From NCBI RefSeq assembly GCF_905475345.1, contig NC_066588.1, forward strand, positions 2,017,501 to 2,081,500: a stretch of 64,000 nt of DNA, written 5' to 3'. The DNA is from Vespula vulgaris (lineage: Eukaryota; Arthropoda; Insecta; Hymenoptera; Vespidae). Below the pieces are notes generated by a model that saw only the letters and a program-made list of their open reading frames with translations, did not search any database and had not been told where the DNA came from. Positions 36,576 through 48,458 of this stretch are shown here, piece by piece; positions within the stretch are counted from its first letter, which is position 1, and the number at the start of each line of letters is the position of its first letter. The position numbers were made by a program, and so were the translations under genes.

Positions 36576-39030
36576 GTCGATCGATTTAAAATTCTCTCTC
36601 TAAAATTCCTGCTTTTTTTTCCTGTGGTTTTATTGATTTCTTTTTCTTTCAAAAAGATCCAAGACCTTCCGTAACATTTTCTTTGAATCTTTGTTTACAA
36701 ACGAACTTAACCTAACCAAGATGAAAGACGTGGAATAATAAAGTTCAACAAACAGAATACTTCGTGATGTTTACAGCTAAGCTAATACCGACATGATCGT
36801 ATGAAAGTTATATGATATAGGAGACAAGTGTTTTTACGATTGTTCTTGATCAATAAAGTGATTGTTATGTACGATTAAAGGATTCTTCGATATTGTCTCT
36901 TATTATCTTTTCTTTTATTATTAATTAGAAAATGTATAAGTTTTATTTCTTCGGGTTTCACATCGTTGGGAAAAATTTTTGTTTTTATATCGTTTATTTT
37001 TAATTTATAATACATCAACGTAATTGTTAAAATTATAATTCGTTAAAAAATTATTCTAACCTACAATTACTCGAATGGAACCTGCATGATCCTTGCAAAA
37101 CTACCCCTAGAAACTTTGATCGGGAATCGCAAGATGGCACCACGTATTCTTAGCCGATACATTCCTATATGAATTCTTTTCTTTGTTCTTTGTAAGTAGT
37201 ATGTATTAAAAAAAAAAAAAAGAAAAAAAAAGACAAAGAAACAAAGAAGAGAAAGAGAAAAGCTAAAGAACGGAAGGAGATATATATATCTTTAATATTT
37301 ATAAATGAAAATCACCATCGAGAGATGCGAATTTGCCGGAAACCGATGCGTGGCGTTATAACCGTCGCTTTAAATCTATAGCCTGTCATACGTTTAGCAA
37401 TGCAGATAGAAACGATCGATCTTTTTTAATCGAAAAATCCCTTTTCGCCTTCCGAACTACCTGACGTCGTGAGAGCTCTTCCGACATCGATCAACACGAC
37501 ACTAAACGCATTTATAAGATGCATGCCTCTCGCAAACGTGTCGCGCTTTAATGGAACGGCAAGCCAACTCATTTGCGTATCTCTATTTTCTCGCTTTAAG
37601 AGACGATTTTATCGCAGGTTAATTAATTACAAGGCAACTGAAAATAAATAATAGAATAGTACAGAAAGATAGATAGATAGAGAGAAAGAGAGAAAAGTAT
37701 AATAAAGTTTAAACGAAATTGAAGAGAATAAAATTGCGTGGAAAGTAGATATAAGTAAAAGAAAAAAAAGACAATTACGATTTCGTTGGATTATTTCTGG
37801 CAATTGTCCTATCTAAAGATCATCATAAATTTGCAACAAAACGCGCCTATACTTCTTCGGATATAAAGCACGCTGTTTTTCTTTCTTTTTTCTTTTTCTT
37901 TTTTTTGAAGATGCAATGCGACGATAAGTCGTCTCGGCAAGGAGCCAAAGGAGCGCGTACAAGTCGACTGAATCTATCACGAATGCTTCGTTCGTTTCTC
38001 GCTACGTTGGATTATACTACTCGTCGTTGAATTTTGCGTGATATCCTCAAGTAGTACGAACGTAATATTGAGAAAAAAGAAATATATGTGTGCGTGTGTG
38101 TATGTGTCTGTATAAGATTTGGATCGACGATCCCTTTTCAATGGCCTTAATCGTCCATCCAAGTTTAATTTCGTTCCATACTTTTTTAACGAGATCATGG
38201 TCGTTCGTCTTTCTCTCTTGATCATTAAGAGACTCCTCGTTGCAGCGATTCATTGATCTCTCTTTCTCTTCACGGTAGCGTGTGAAAAGAAAAGAACAGA
38301 AAAGGAAAGAAAAGAAAATAAAAGGGAGAAAAAGAGAAGAGGCTTGAATTTCGAACGTTTCTACAGCCTCCTCTTCTTTTATTTCCTTCTTGGCATCGTT
38401 TTCTTGATTTAATGAACGCGAAGTCCATTCTCCTCTTCGACCCTCCAAAAAGTCTCTACGAATCTTCTTCCTAACTCGCTCTCTCTTTCTCTCTCTCTAT
38501 CTCTATCTCTATCTCTTTTACTCGTTCGCTTTATTATAAACTCTTTTGTATAGTGCAATTTAAAAGTTTACCATCTGGTTCACCTTACCAAGCAAAACTT
38601 TTTTCTATGTATTAAAGTTCGAACTTGATGAAAGAAGAAATCAATGAATACGAGCGTGAATTTTACTAACTTTTGAATAACACACATATGTAACACGTAC
38701 ACATACACGTATTTAGATAGAACCAGTCCGATAATCCAGAAAATGTATTTTCGTTATTTGACTTTGTGGTTCCAGGATGCACGCTGTTTCAAGGATCGTT
38801 GCACTCTTGATTCATTTCAAGCGCCTTTGAGCATCGCGACCTTTTAAGTGCATCATTAACCATTCCCTTTTGTATCAAGAGAGTAACGCCACACTGAATT
38901 TGCACGCGCGTCTTTTCGCATCGCAAAGCTAGTCCGATTAACATTGCAAGAGTGACTACAAATCGTATATTTCATTCAGCGTGAAGCTGATGTGCTCGCA
39001 AATATTTTTTTTTCTCGTGCATTTAAACTT

Positions 39031-39034
<4 letters not shown>

Positions 39035-39075
<41 letters not shown>

Positions 39076-39119
39076 GTTATATATCTATCCTTTATGCATA
39101 TATATATATATATATATAT
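39035..39119. repeat. (CT)n and (TA)n microsatellites
   Basis: About 20 CT units, a short unique gap, then about 12 TA units. Confidence 0.95.
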
Positions 39120-39487
39120 CTTTTTGTTAAATTTAATCTACCTATTCGTCTATTCGTCTCTCTGTCTTTCTTTCTCTCTTTCTCTTTCTCTCTCTTTTTT
39201 TATTCCATCTTTTCTCACGAAGAAAATTTCAACGAAGAATCGACCGTAGGAAATAGAGTGCGATTAGAAGGACGTTAGGATGGCGTTTGCATGGACTCGC
39301 GCTTTTAACGCGTCCACCCACTCACTGTCAATATTACTTCTACCTAAGTCTTTCCTCACCGGCGCGCCACTTCGTCCTAGTTTCCATGAAAGTTTTCCGT
39401 ATGAAAGAGAAAGAGGCCGTGCCATTTTCGAAACGGCAAATGAAAGGTATTGTCTTCCGGCGTGAACGAGAAAGGGAGAGAGGGAGA

Positions 39488-39524
39488 AATATATACATAC
39501 ATACATACATATATATATATATGC

Positions 39525-39571
<47 letters not shown>
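39488..39571. repeat. Compound (CATA)n(TA)n(GA)n microsatellite
   Basis: Three motif classes are fused end to end: CATA, TA and GA. Confidence 0.95.
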
Positions 39572-39580
<9 letters not shown>

Positions 39581-39848
39581 AAAATAAACTCTTGGAGAGA
39601 AAATTTAACTTGTCCTTCGGTGATTTCATTGACGAATACGATTGATTTACAGGGGAAAAAGAAGTCATGATTCATGGTAGCTTTTTAATTAATCGATCGA
39701 CGTGTACTGTTTTTTATTTTTTTTTATTTATTTTTGTGCGAACGTTCTATCATACCTCGATGCATTCTACGCATCTTAATATTCGATATCGGCGACGCTG
39801 ATTAATGATAATTAGGATAAACGAACGGCGGATTCGTAATGAACGATT

Positions 39849-39852
<4 letters not shown>

Positions 39853-39911
<59 letters not shown>
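39853..39911. repeat. (CT)n microsatellite, about 29 units
   Basis: One of the longest perfect dinucleotide runs in the window. Confidence 0.97.
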
Positions 39912-39913
<2 letters not shown>

Positions 39914-40128
39914 ATAGAACTTGCCCATCAATCGTCGAGGCCGTTGCGCGGACAGAAATTTCATTTATCGAGAAAGTTTAAATCAAACCGCCATTACTCA
40001 CAAGCTGGCAACTGCGAGCTCGCATTCCGATTCACCAAAAGGCAATTGAAATTCGTTTCGTCACTGACTTTTCCGAGGCGGCCCACGCCAAATTTTTTTT
40101 CTCTCGCCTGTATCTCTGCTTTCTGTCG

Positions 40129-40159
<31 letters not shown>

Positions 40160-40160
40160 T
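40129..40160. repeat. (ATCT)n microsatellite
   Basis: About eight perfect tetranucleotide units. Confidence 0.95.
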
Positions 40161-40729
40161 TGTCTATATGTCTTTGTACGTTTTACGATTTACCGGGATG
40201 ATCGGCCGTTCGAACGTTCGCGTCGTTAAATTTTTTAACGACATAACAACTGAAAAAAAATAAAAAAGAATTACATATCAATTTAAGTAAAGAAAGATCA
40301 TTTTTCCGATATGAAATAAAGACTAATAAGTTGTTATCAAAAGATCGAAAGACAATTATTTCGTTTTCGAAACAATGACCGAAGATGCCATCAATTTGGA
40401 TGTCTCCAACGTCGTAAATGTAAGATCGGAGGGAAGAAGAAAAGCATCCGCGTGGATGTCTTTCGCGAAGGTGGGGGCCAAGAGTTTCCCCATAATTTCG
40501 CGTATTTTACGCGTTAGAAGTCTCGACAATGGCCGGCAAGATTAACAGCTTTGTTCTGCCGAATTCATTACCGAATTTAAAGGGAACAATGAACGTGTAA
40601 ATCTTCGGGAGTCTCGCGTGACCGCACGTTCTCTTCTACCCTCGCGTTTATATCTCGTTCGGTGGATGCAGAAAGGGGTGGCTGTGAGAGTAAACGCGTA
40701 CACAGACGCAATCGTTTTACTATCCTAGA

Positions 40730-40761
<32 letters not shown>
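40730..40761. repeat. (GTC)n microsatellite
   Basis: About ten CpG-containing GTC units. Confidence 0.95.
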
Positions 40762-40769
<8 letters not shown>

Positions 40770-41056
40770 GAAGATCTGATCGAAAGTAATATTCTTTGAT
40801 TCGAGTGGTGTCGTCGCACGGAGTTACGATTTTTCCATCCATTTTGGGCAGGAACGGAAACGTCCGCGGTGGTACATCGTCTAGCTTCCGGTACTATCGT
40901 CCTGTGATTTATTCAACGAACCGCTTGTCGATATTTATCGTCCCAGCCGTTTCGCGGGTACGAAACATTCGGGCAGATAAATCATATTATCGTGGACAAG
41001 TGGTGGCCAGTACGTGGCTATCTGCACCGATGCCAAAATCATGAGAGCGAGTGAGC

Positions 41057-41094
<38 letters not shown>

Positions 41095-41495
41095 ACTAGT
41101 ACCCAGGCACGAAAATGATATTAGACTGAAATTATATTACTTAACGAATGCCATCGATTTCGATTGACATTTGGATTAGGTCGATGACTGTTCTGTCCCC
41201 GTTTGTGGATTAACGAATAATAGATACTTTACTCGAGCCGTTCGTGAAAACTCTCGATCTCATAGAACGAAATTCTTTGAATTTAGCTGCGATGAGGAGT
41301 CACGTAAAGAATCTTTCCGATAATAAAGAGATGCCTCAACGAGATTGGAATACGATAGTACAAAAGCCTCGGAAGCATACTATTCTTATCGACTATCTTC
41401 TTCCTCTTCTATGGATCCCTAGAGTGCTCTGCTCCATCTTAATAATGTTATTTCTGGTAAGGAAAAGCCGTTCGATGAGAGCGTGTCATTTTCAG

Positions 41496-41567
41496 TAATA
41501 ATAATAATAATAATAGTAATAATAATAAAAATAATAATAGTAATAATAATAATAATAATAATAAAGT
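41496..41567. repeat. (AAT)n imperfect trinucleotide array
   Basis: AAT units with AGT and AAA variants. Confidence 0.93.
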
Positions 41568-42083
41568 GATTGTGGAATCGGAAGGTAGAGCTTGTGTTTA
41601 CGAGGACATCTAGATTTCGTGGCATCTGCCTGTTCGAGCTTTCGCATCGAGCTTTCGAGGGTGGTTACTGCGTGCGCGGAGCTTAACCAGCCTGTGAGTT
41701 TCGTTCCGAACAACGTTCCGACGAGGCAGCTTCTCAAACGAGCTCCGTATTGCTACACTACCTCGTTTCTATCCTTGCCAGAGCTCTACGTCTGTCGGCT
41801 TAAATTCTGCATTTAACGCTTAAGCGCCATCGGATACGGCAACCGCGCTCGCTCCAGGCATCGACTATAAATTTCATTTCCCATCCCTTCTATGCTTCAC
41901 CCTTCCTCCCTCTATTCCTCCCTTCCTCCCTCCCACTTGCCTCCCTTCTAGTTCCACAGTACTATCCATGCATATTCATTTCGAACGATTATTTGTATCG
42001 ATTTATCGTCCGACCGATGGCACGATGCTTATCGCGATGAGTTTCGTCCTTTTTGAGGTACAACCTCGATCTCTTCTACTATG

Positions 42084-42117
<34 letters not shown>

Positions 42118-42966
42118 TCACACTGTTTTCATATCCGACGTTTATGAAAAATTTCATACTCCCGTTTATTTCTACGATTAAAGTGATTTTTTTTTCTTTT
42201 TCAAGAGAACGAACTTCGTACGACACTCGTTTGGGAAAAGAAAAACGATTGAATTAGAATTACTTATAGAGTTAATAAAGTTAATATTGAAGAGTTGAAG
42301 AGGAAGAAGAAACGAAAGTAGTAATTGTTGGATACTGTCGAGTAATTATCGAAAGGATCGGAAAATTGGTAAATGGCATAAAAGAATAGATGAAAAATAT
42401 AGGTATGATATAAGAATACACCTGAAATTCTCGCAAATGGAGAACGAATGAGGAATGAGAGAATACAAGTATAACGTTTCTACGAAAACGAAAGAAAGAA
42501 GAAAGAGAGATAGGAACGTGTCGAGTAGTATACTCTTCCAACGAATTCGTCCCGCCAAGAGAACGAGGTATCGATTTTCTTTGGTACGGTCGATTTAAAC
42601 TCGAAAAACGAAGCGTTAAAACACGACTTTTGCTTTTCTCATTACCAAGTCTTTTACCCTTTTTGTATGTACACGCGTCTGCACACAGCCACATGCACGC
42701 ACGCAAACATACAAACAAAGCATTGATTATCTTCCTATTTGGCAACTTTTAAACAGATATTTCGATAGGTTGCTTTAATTAGATAGAAGTAGTTATTGGC
42801 AGGCTTCGTTATTATCGAAATTTTCGATAATACACATAGCGTAATTTTGCGCAAAATTCATGCTCGGGTCGAATTAAAAGTTTGCCGTTTTTTCGCTGAG
42901 CTCGCTCTTTTTAATAAATATTCGTGCCTCGTGACTGTATAAAGAACTCGGGCATAAACATGAAGA

Positions 42967-42968
<2 letters not shown>

Positions 42969-43004
<36 letters not shown>
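42969..43004. repeat. (GA)n microsatellite
   Basis: About 17 GA units. Confidence 0.95.
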
Positions 43005-43008
<4 letters not shown>

Positions 43009-44504
43009 AAGAGAATTTTTAAAACTCCCAACGTAAATGCAAGCTACGCTGCTGCAAGGTAGTACTGAAGTTTTCATTTTTAAATATTGTGGGAAATAGT
43101 TGCGAGCACTTTTGTTTAAAAGAGTCGCCGAGTCTCCGCATATTTCGCATACTTTATAACGTTATCATGTGAAAGAAAGAGAAACGTGTGATCACACAGT
43201 CGATGTTAGAAGACCAAAAAAAAAAAAAAACAGAAGAAAAGAAAAAAGAAAAAGGACAAAAAAGAAGAGCTTCCCGAGTTTCCAGATTTTATTTCATCTT
43301 GTAATTATACTCCCAAAGCATTTTCGTTTGAACTCGTAATTTAAACTTCGAAAGGTATAATTTAAGTTATCCTAGAAGTTATACTTACGGGCCAATTAAA
43401 AAGTTCGAGCGATGTATCTGATTATTATGCACTCCTTCTAAATTCATCCTTGTCGTTTTTCTCGTTACGCACTTTTAAAAACGTAACAGAGAATGGTACT
43501 TTTTTAAGTGGCGATAGATCGATCAGAGAATTTAAAAAGGCTTAACTAATCTCACTTTACTGTTTAACTCATTCACGGTTAGTACGATCAGAATCAACGA
43601 AAAAAGATAATAATAATAAATAAATAAATAAAAAAGAAAAAAACGAAGGAAAAGTAAATTTTCAATCGACTATCAACAATGGGATCTCATAGGGGTGAAA
43701 TCGTTGCGAAAGAAATAAATTTAAGATCGTACGTCCTAGCGTCAGTCAAATCTACATTCTCAAAAATATTATTCGCGCTACGCTCGTAACCAAACGCGCA
43801 AACGTTTTCATTTCAGGCCGTTTTCGCGAGTTGAATATCGATTTGAGGGGCAGAAGCCGTTGAACACTCGTTGCTTCGAAAGTCCGTTCAATTTCGAGCC
43901 TCGCTCGTATGTATACGATATAAATACGTACATACATACCTAGGTACGTGGTCGCATCTATCTCTCTATAATATCAGAGTTATACTCCTCTCAACCCCCT
44001 TAGAAAATATTTCTGACGAAATTCAAAAGCTTCCACGCGTTGGCAGGCGTCGTCCGTCGTAAAACGATATCGATTCCGCGCCGTCGAGCGTGAGCAATTT
44101 AAACTTGGGAAACAGAAGAGTTATGAACCGGTTTCCTATCGCTTTTGTGCGCTGTGAAAGCGTGAAAGAACTGGTCGCCCCGTGCTATGTTAAACATTTT
44201 CGTATATTATCGAAAAAGAAAATATGTGAAACTGTGGGTGGAACAAACATCGTTTCGCGACGAGCTTTCGAACGATACCTTTCCATTTTCAAAAGGAAAA
44301 AGGGATGAGTGTGGGAGGTAGGAGGGTATAAAACGTAGCTCGTCGAAAATGACTACGGAAGAAATTCGATTTTTTTTTTTCTTCGAAAATCTCGGACTCA
44401 CGAAAATTCTCACGAATTTTCACGATTCTCTTCCCTTTTTTTTCCTTTACATATCGAGAATAAGTCGAATAATCTTCAACTCTAATCCTAGTTTATCGCT
44501 ACAG

Positions 44505-44594
44505 GAGGAAAAACAGATTTACATTGATCAAACAATAAGCGTCAAATTTGAAAGCGACTACGCAAAGTTCCTTACGAAAGTTCTTACTTTCCAA
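44505..44594 (+). other. Candidate internal exon, 30 codons
   Basis: Acceptor TTATCGCTACAG is followed by an open 90-base segment beginning EEKQIYIDQTISVKFES and a donor GTAGGT. The phase is 0 at both ends. No family is recognised. It is in phase with the candidate exon at 46583. Confidence 0.22.
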
Positions 44595-44925
44595 GTAGGT
44601 ACGTACTTACTTCGCTAGTACTAAGTTTCTACCTTACACGAAAACACAGATAAAACGAACTATTGTTCTTAACTCACGATACACCGTGTCATTCAATTAA
44701 TCCCTTTTATTACACAGATTTACTAACACCGAAGCTAACTTCTGAAGTGATTCTTGCTCGACTATCCAAGATGAAAACTCGATCGATTTTTCCCGTTGAA
44801 AAGATAAATCCGTTTTGTGAGTAGCACGACAGGTCGGAAAACCATGTACGATGTGCGTGCGTTAATGCACGCGATGACCGATAACGGCTTTCTGCGAAGC
44901 ATCTTCATGAACATGCGATGAAATA

Positions 44926-44931
<6 letters not shown>

Positions 44932-44984
<53 letters not shown>
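44932..44984. repeat. (GA)n microsatellite
   Basis: About 26 GA units with one AAGA interruption. Confidence 0.96.
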
Positions 44985-44988
<4 letters not shown>

Positions 44989-45341
44989 CCGGCCGACTTC
45001 CGGTATCGCGAACGAAGACGCTTCCCGACATCCATCGAGATTCCTCTCCGACAACGTCGCCTTTAAAACAGTATATTAGACTCGAGGTTATAAATCAGGT
45101 TGGTTGGGGAGCTTGCCGGCAATGTTGGATGTTGGTTGTGGTAGTGCTTAGTAAGTAAGACAGTATGCTACGTTCTCTCCGTTCTACGTGTTACCTTATG
45201 CATCCTCTTATGTATCTCTTTATATCTATATATTATTTATATTATATATATATAGCATATTATATTTATATAGTATATATTATATATATAATATAGAAAT
45301 GTGTACTAATATGTATGTAGATAGATGTCTATGTCTATATA

Positions 45342-45344
<3 letters not shown>

Positions 45345-45391
<47 letters not shown>
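45345..45391. repeat. (TA)n microsatellite
   Basis: About 23 perfect TA units; the preceding 150 bases are also TA-rich. Confidence 0.96.
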
Positions 45392-45392
<1 letters not shown>

Positions 45393-46082
45393 CCCTGATA
45401 TCTCTGTACGTGGAACCACACGTGTAAATGTGTACACGTACACATACTTGGTTCGCGACTTAGGTAGAATGCCAGCAGGTCGGCGTCACGAGATTCCCCG
45501 GCTTGCCTGCTACTACAATATTGCTCTTCCTTGGCTTGAGGCCAGCTCTTACCGGTTGGAAAGAGCAGGAAAGAAGAAGATGGAAGAGGCGAATAGGTTT
45601 TAGAGTAAGCAAGGGGAAGAAAAGGAGAAGGAGAATCCCTATCTAACGGGGGGATAACTTTCGTGGTTTTACCTAGGCATCCTTTTAATCTGTGAGCGCT
45701 ACTTCGAGTCTTCTATCTTTCTCTTACTTCCTTCGTATCTCAATGTCGCGTTAAACATCGTCGTCGTCTTATCCCGCTTAACTATCCAAAGTAAGGACGA
45801 TGGCACGTCCTTCAATCTTCGTCTGTCAATCGTGGGATTTTCAGTCTCGAAGGCATTAACACTGAATGACGATGATAAAAGAAGAGATTACGAGATGGAA
45901 AGGCTGATCTCGCGACGAATTCGAAAATACCAAGATACTTACACTTATACAGTCTGGATAGATAAGCGATATACCGTCGAGGTATCCAAGGGTTCAACGG
46001 GAAGATCAAGAAAAGGTCTGAATATTCAAATTTCGCTGAGCTCGATTGATTTCCGGCGTGGGGGAGCGCGTGTAAAGGGGAT

Positions 46083-46097
46083 ATATCTATCTATCCA

Positions 46098-46128
<31 letters not shown>

Positions 46129-46210
46129 ATATCTATCTATCTATGTATATATATATATGTATATGTATATATGTATATATATATATATATGTATATATAA
46201 GTGTGTGTGT
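46083..46210. repeat. (ATCT)n / (TA)n / (TG)n compound array
   Basis: ATCT tetranucleotides pass into TATG and TA units and end in a TG run. Confidence 0.95.
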
Positions 46211-46582
46211 GTATATTGGTAGATGGATAGTCGTGCGGATATTCACGCGTGTCTGGTCTCACGTCATCGAAGAAATCAGAGATGTTATCGAATCGTCGAT
46301 CGTTGTCCACATCGATCGGCTTTCAAGTACCGCGTACAATCAAGGGCTTTCGTGGATAACGACTGCCGTGAAAAGACTCGCTTTGTCTACCGCTTTATCC
46401 TAGCTCGCGTTTCGTTCAAACGTTCGCCCTATACTGGCTCTTAAATCAGTCGTCAATTCACGTATTCCTTCTTCTTCTTTTTCTTCTGTTCTTCCTTTTT
46501 GCTATTGCTTTTTCTTTTCCTTTTGCTTCTGTTTTTTCCCTCCCTTCTTTTTTCTTTTCCCTGGCAAAACATTTTCGAATAG

Positions 46583-46791
46583 AAATATAGAGAACGAGAA
46601 TTCGAGATGAAAGTTCTGAAAATCGAGTTGCCCGCGCGAGATTTCGTGGGTGTTCCTGAAGACGACGTGGGTACAATAAGAGGATTTCCGCGGAGCGTTT
46701 TCCGTAACGAAAACGAAAAAATTCTTTCGATAGAAGAGAGCACTCGTAAAATACAGTTCGGACTCGTTCGTAGTTGGATGTTCAACCTTTC
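46583..46791 (+). other. Candidate internal exon, about 70 codons
   Basis: A pyrimidine-rich tract ends in TTTCGAATAG, followed by 209 open bases and a strong GTGAGT donor at 46792. The peptide contains EMKVLKIELPARDFVGVPE and ENEKILSIEESTRKIQ. No domain is recognised. The frame on the other strand is also open, so coding status is uncertain. Confidence 0.27.
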
Positions 46792-47477
46792 GTGAGTACC
46801 AAACGCAATAAACTAGAGGAATAAGCGAGCTTCTGAAATGAACGCTGATACTTTTTCAAATACGGAATTATCGTTGATGCATTTGCGGAGATAAGAGTAC
46901 GTACATTTGCTCGACCGTGCGAAAGCTTTATTAAATTCCGCGATTTCACCGAGTAGTTTGAAATGTTTGAAACATTCAAACAGTAATAATAAATTTTCAT
47001 TGTTAACAAATATTCTCTAGTCATGAATTCGTATGCATAGGATTCTTACTCACCTTCTCGTGAAAACATACGAACGATCTCGTAAACAGCCGCGTTGAAA
47101 CGGAGCAAGCCACAAGCTATGCGCGAAACCTCTCTCCACCCTTCCAAATTTTTCAGCATAAATGGGCTTAACAACGCGTCGTCCGTATTTACGCTTACCG
47201 CGCCTGTACACGATGGACCAACATCGAGATAACCGCGAGCCGTTATTCGTGTCTCGTAATTTTAAGGGGAATCCGCTGAATTCTCCTATCCCCCTTTTAA
47301 TCCCTATACGAGAAATGAAAAGGAGAAAGGTTACTTCAGGGAAAAGATTATATTTTTTATTTTTCTTTGCCGTACGAGTGAATAGACGGACTAGTGGATA
47401 GAATGGTGCAACGGGACAAATTGAATATATAGGCGCTGGTGCTTATTAAAAAAAAAGAAAGAAAAAAAAAATACGAT

Positions 47478-47481
<4 letters not shown>

Positions 47482-47512
<31 letters not shown>
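47482..47512. repeat. (GA)n microsatellite
   Basis: About 14 GA units. Confidence 0.93.
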
Positions 47513-47513
<1 letters not shown>

Positions 47514-47853
47514 AATAGGGAAAAAGAGAGTGAAATCGAGAAAAGAAATATAGAAGGGCGGAGAATAAGAGATAGGAAAAGAAAGGAGGAAGTAGCGGAG
47601 GTCGTCCCTAGGGGTGGCTTTCCGAGTTAACCGATGCAGTACGTCGCACGAGAGGGGTGGCAAAGAGGATGGTCTGTAGCAACCAGCTTGAAAATCGCTC
47701 GAGTGGACCGACGACCCAACTGGCCAGACTCGCGGTCGTTCATTGGACGTTATATCTCTCGTATTATATAGAACATACATACTTATACCTACCAATACCT
47801 GCACACATAGAGAAATCTAAGAGAGAAAGAGAGAGAATAGAGAAAGAAGAGGA

Positions 47854-47884
<31 letters not shown>

Positions 47885-48184
47885 CGCGTATACACGCATA
47901 TGTGTGTGACTACGCGACAGGATGGTCTTCTCTTGGTGGTGGGTGTTACAAGTGGGTGGGTATCGTTGTTAACGTCTCAGTGGACACGCCGTGCCGCTGT
48001 CCGTTCTAACCGATAACGTTGCCAACTCGTTAGGAACGAATGGTCGGTCGGATGGTGCACGGGCTCGGTGCCACGGGGGTCAGAAGACAATGGAAGCAAC
48101 CCCTTTCGACGCTCGTCCTTCCTCTTTCCACTCTTCTTTCCACTTCGCCTTCGACTCCCTGTGTCTCTCTGTCTCTGTCTCACT

Positions 48185-48192
48185 CGCTCTCT

Positions 48193-48213
<21 letters not shown>
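48185..48213. repeat. (CT)n microsatellite
   Basis: CT run in a longer TCTG-containing pyrimidine tract. Confidence 0.92.
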
Positions 48214-48226
<13 letters not shown>

Positions 48227-48417
48227 ATCTCACTTTGGCTCTCACTGTGCTTCTCTAGCTCTCTTTTCTCTTATCGGGCGAACCTCGATTACTTCGATAC
48301 CCCGTAATTAATCTCGAGTGCTCGAAAGGCGCCTGCCAGGATTCGTTGCACCAAAAAAAAAGAGAGGAGACTTTTTCGATAAAAGAGAGAGAGAGAGGGG
48401 GGGGGGAAGAGATAGAC

Positions 48418-48458
<41 letters not shown>

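Noticed and set aside
39264..39480. Protein-like frames on both strands
   Set aside because: Both strands are open over the same 200 bases, so open frame alone says nothing; it is a GC-rich patch without stops.
48397..48410. G-run as a G-quadruplex or telomeric signal
   Set aside because: A single run of about ten G within a GA tract does not make a four-tract quadruplex.
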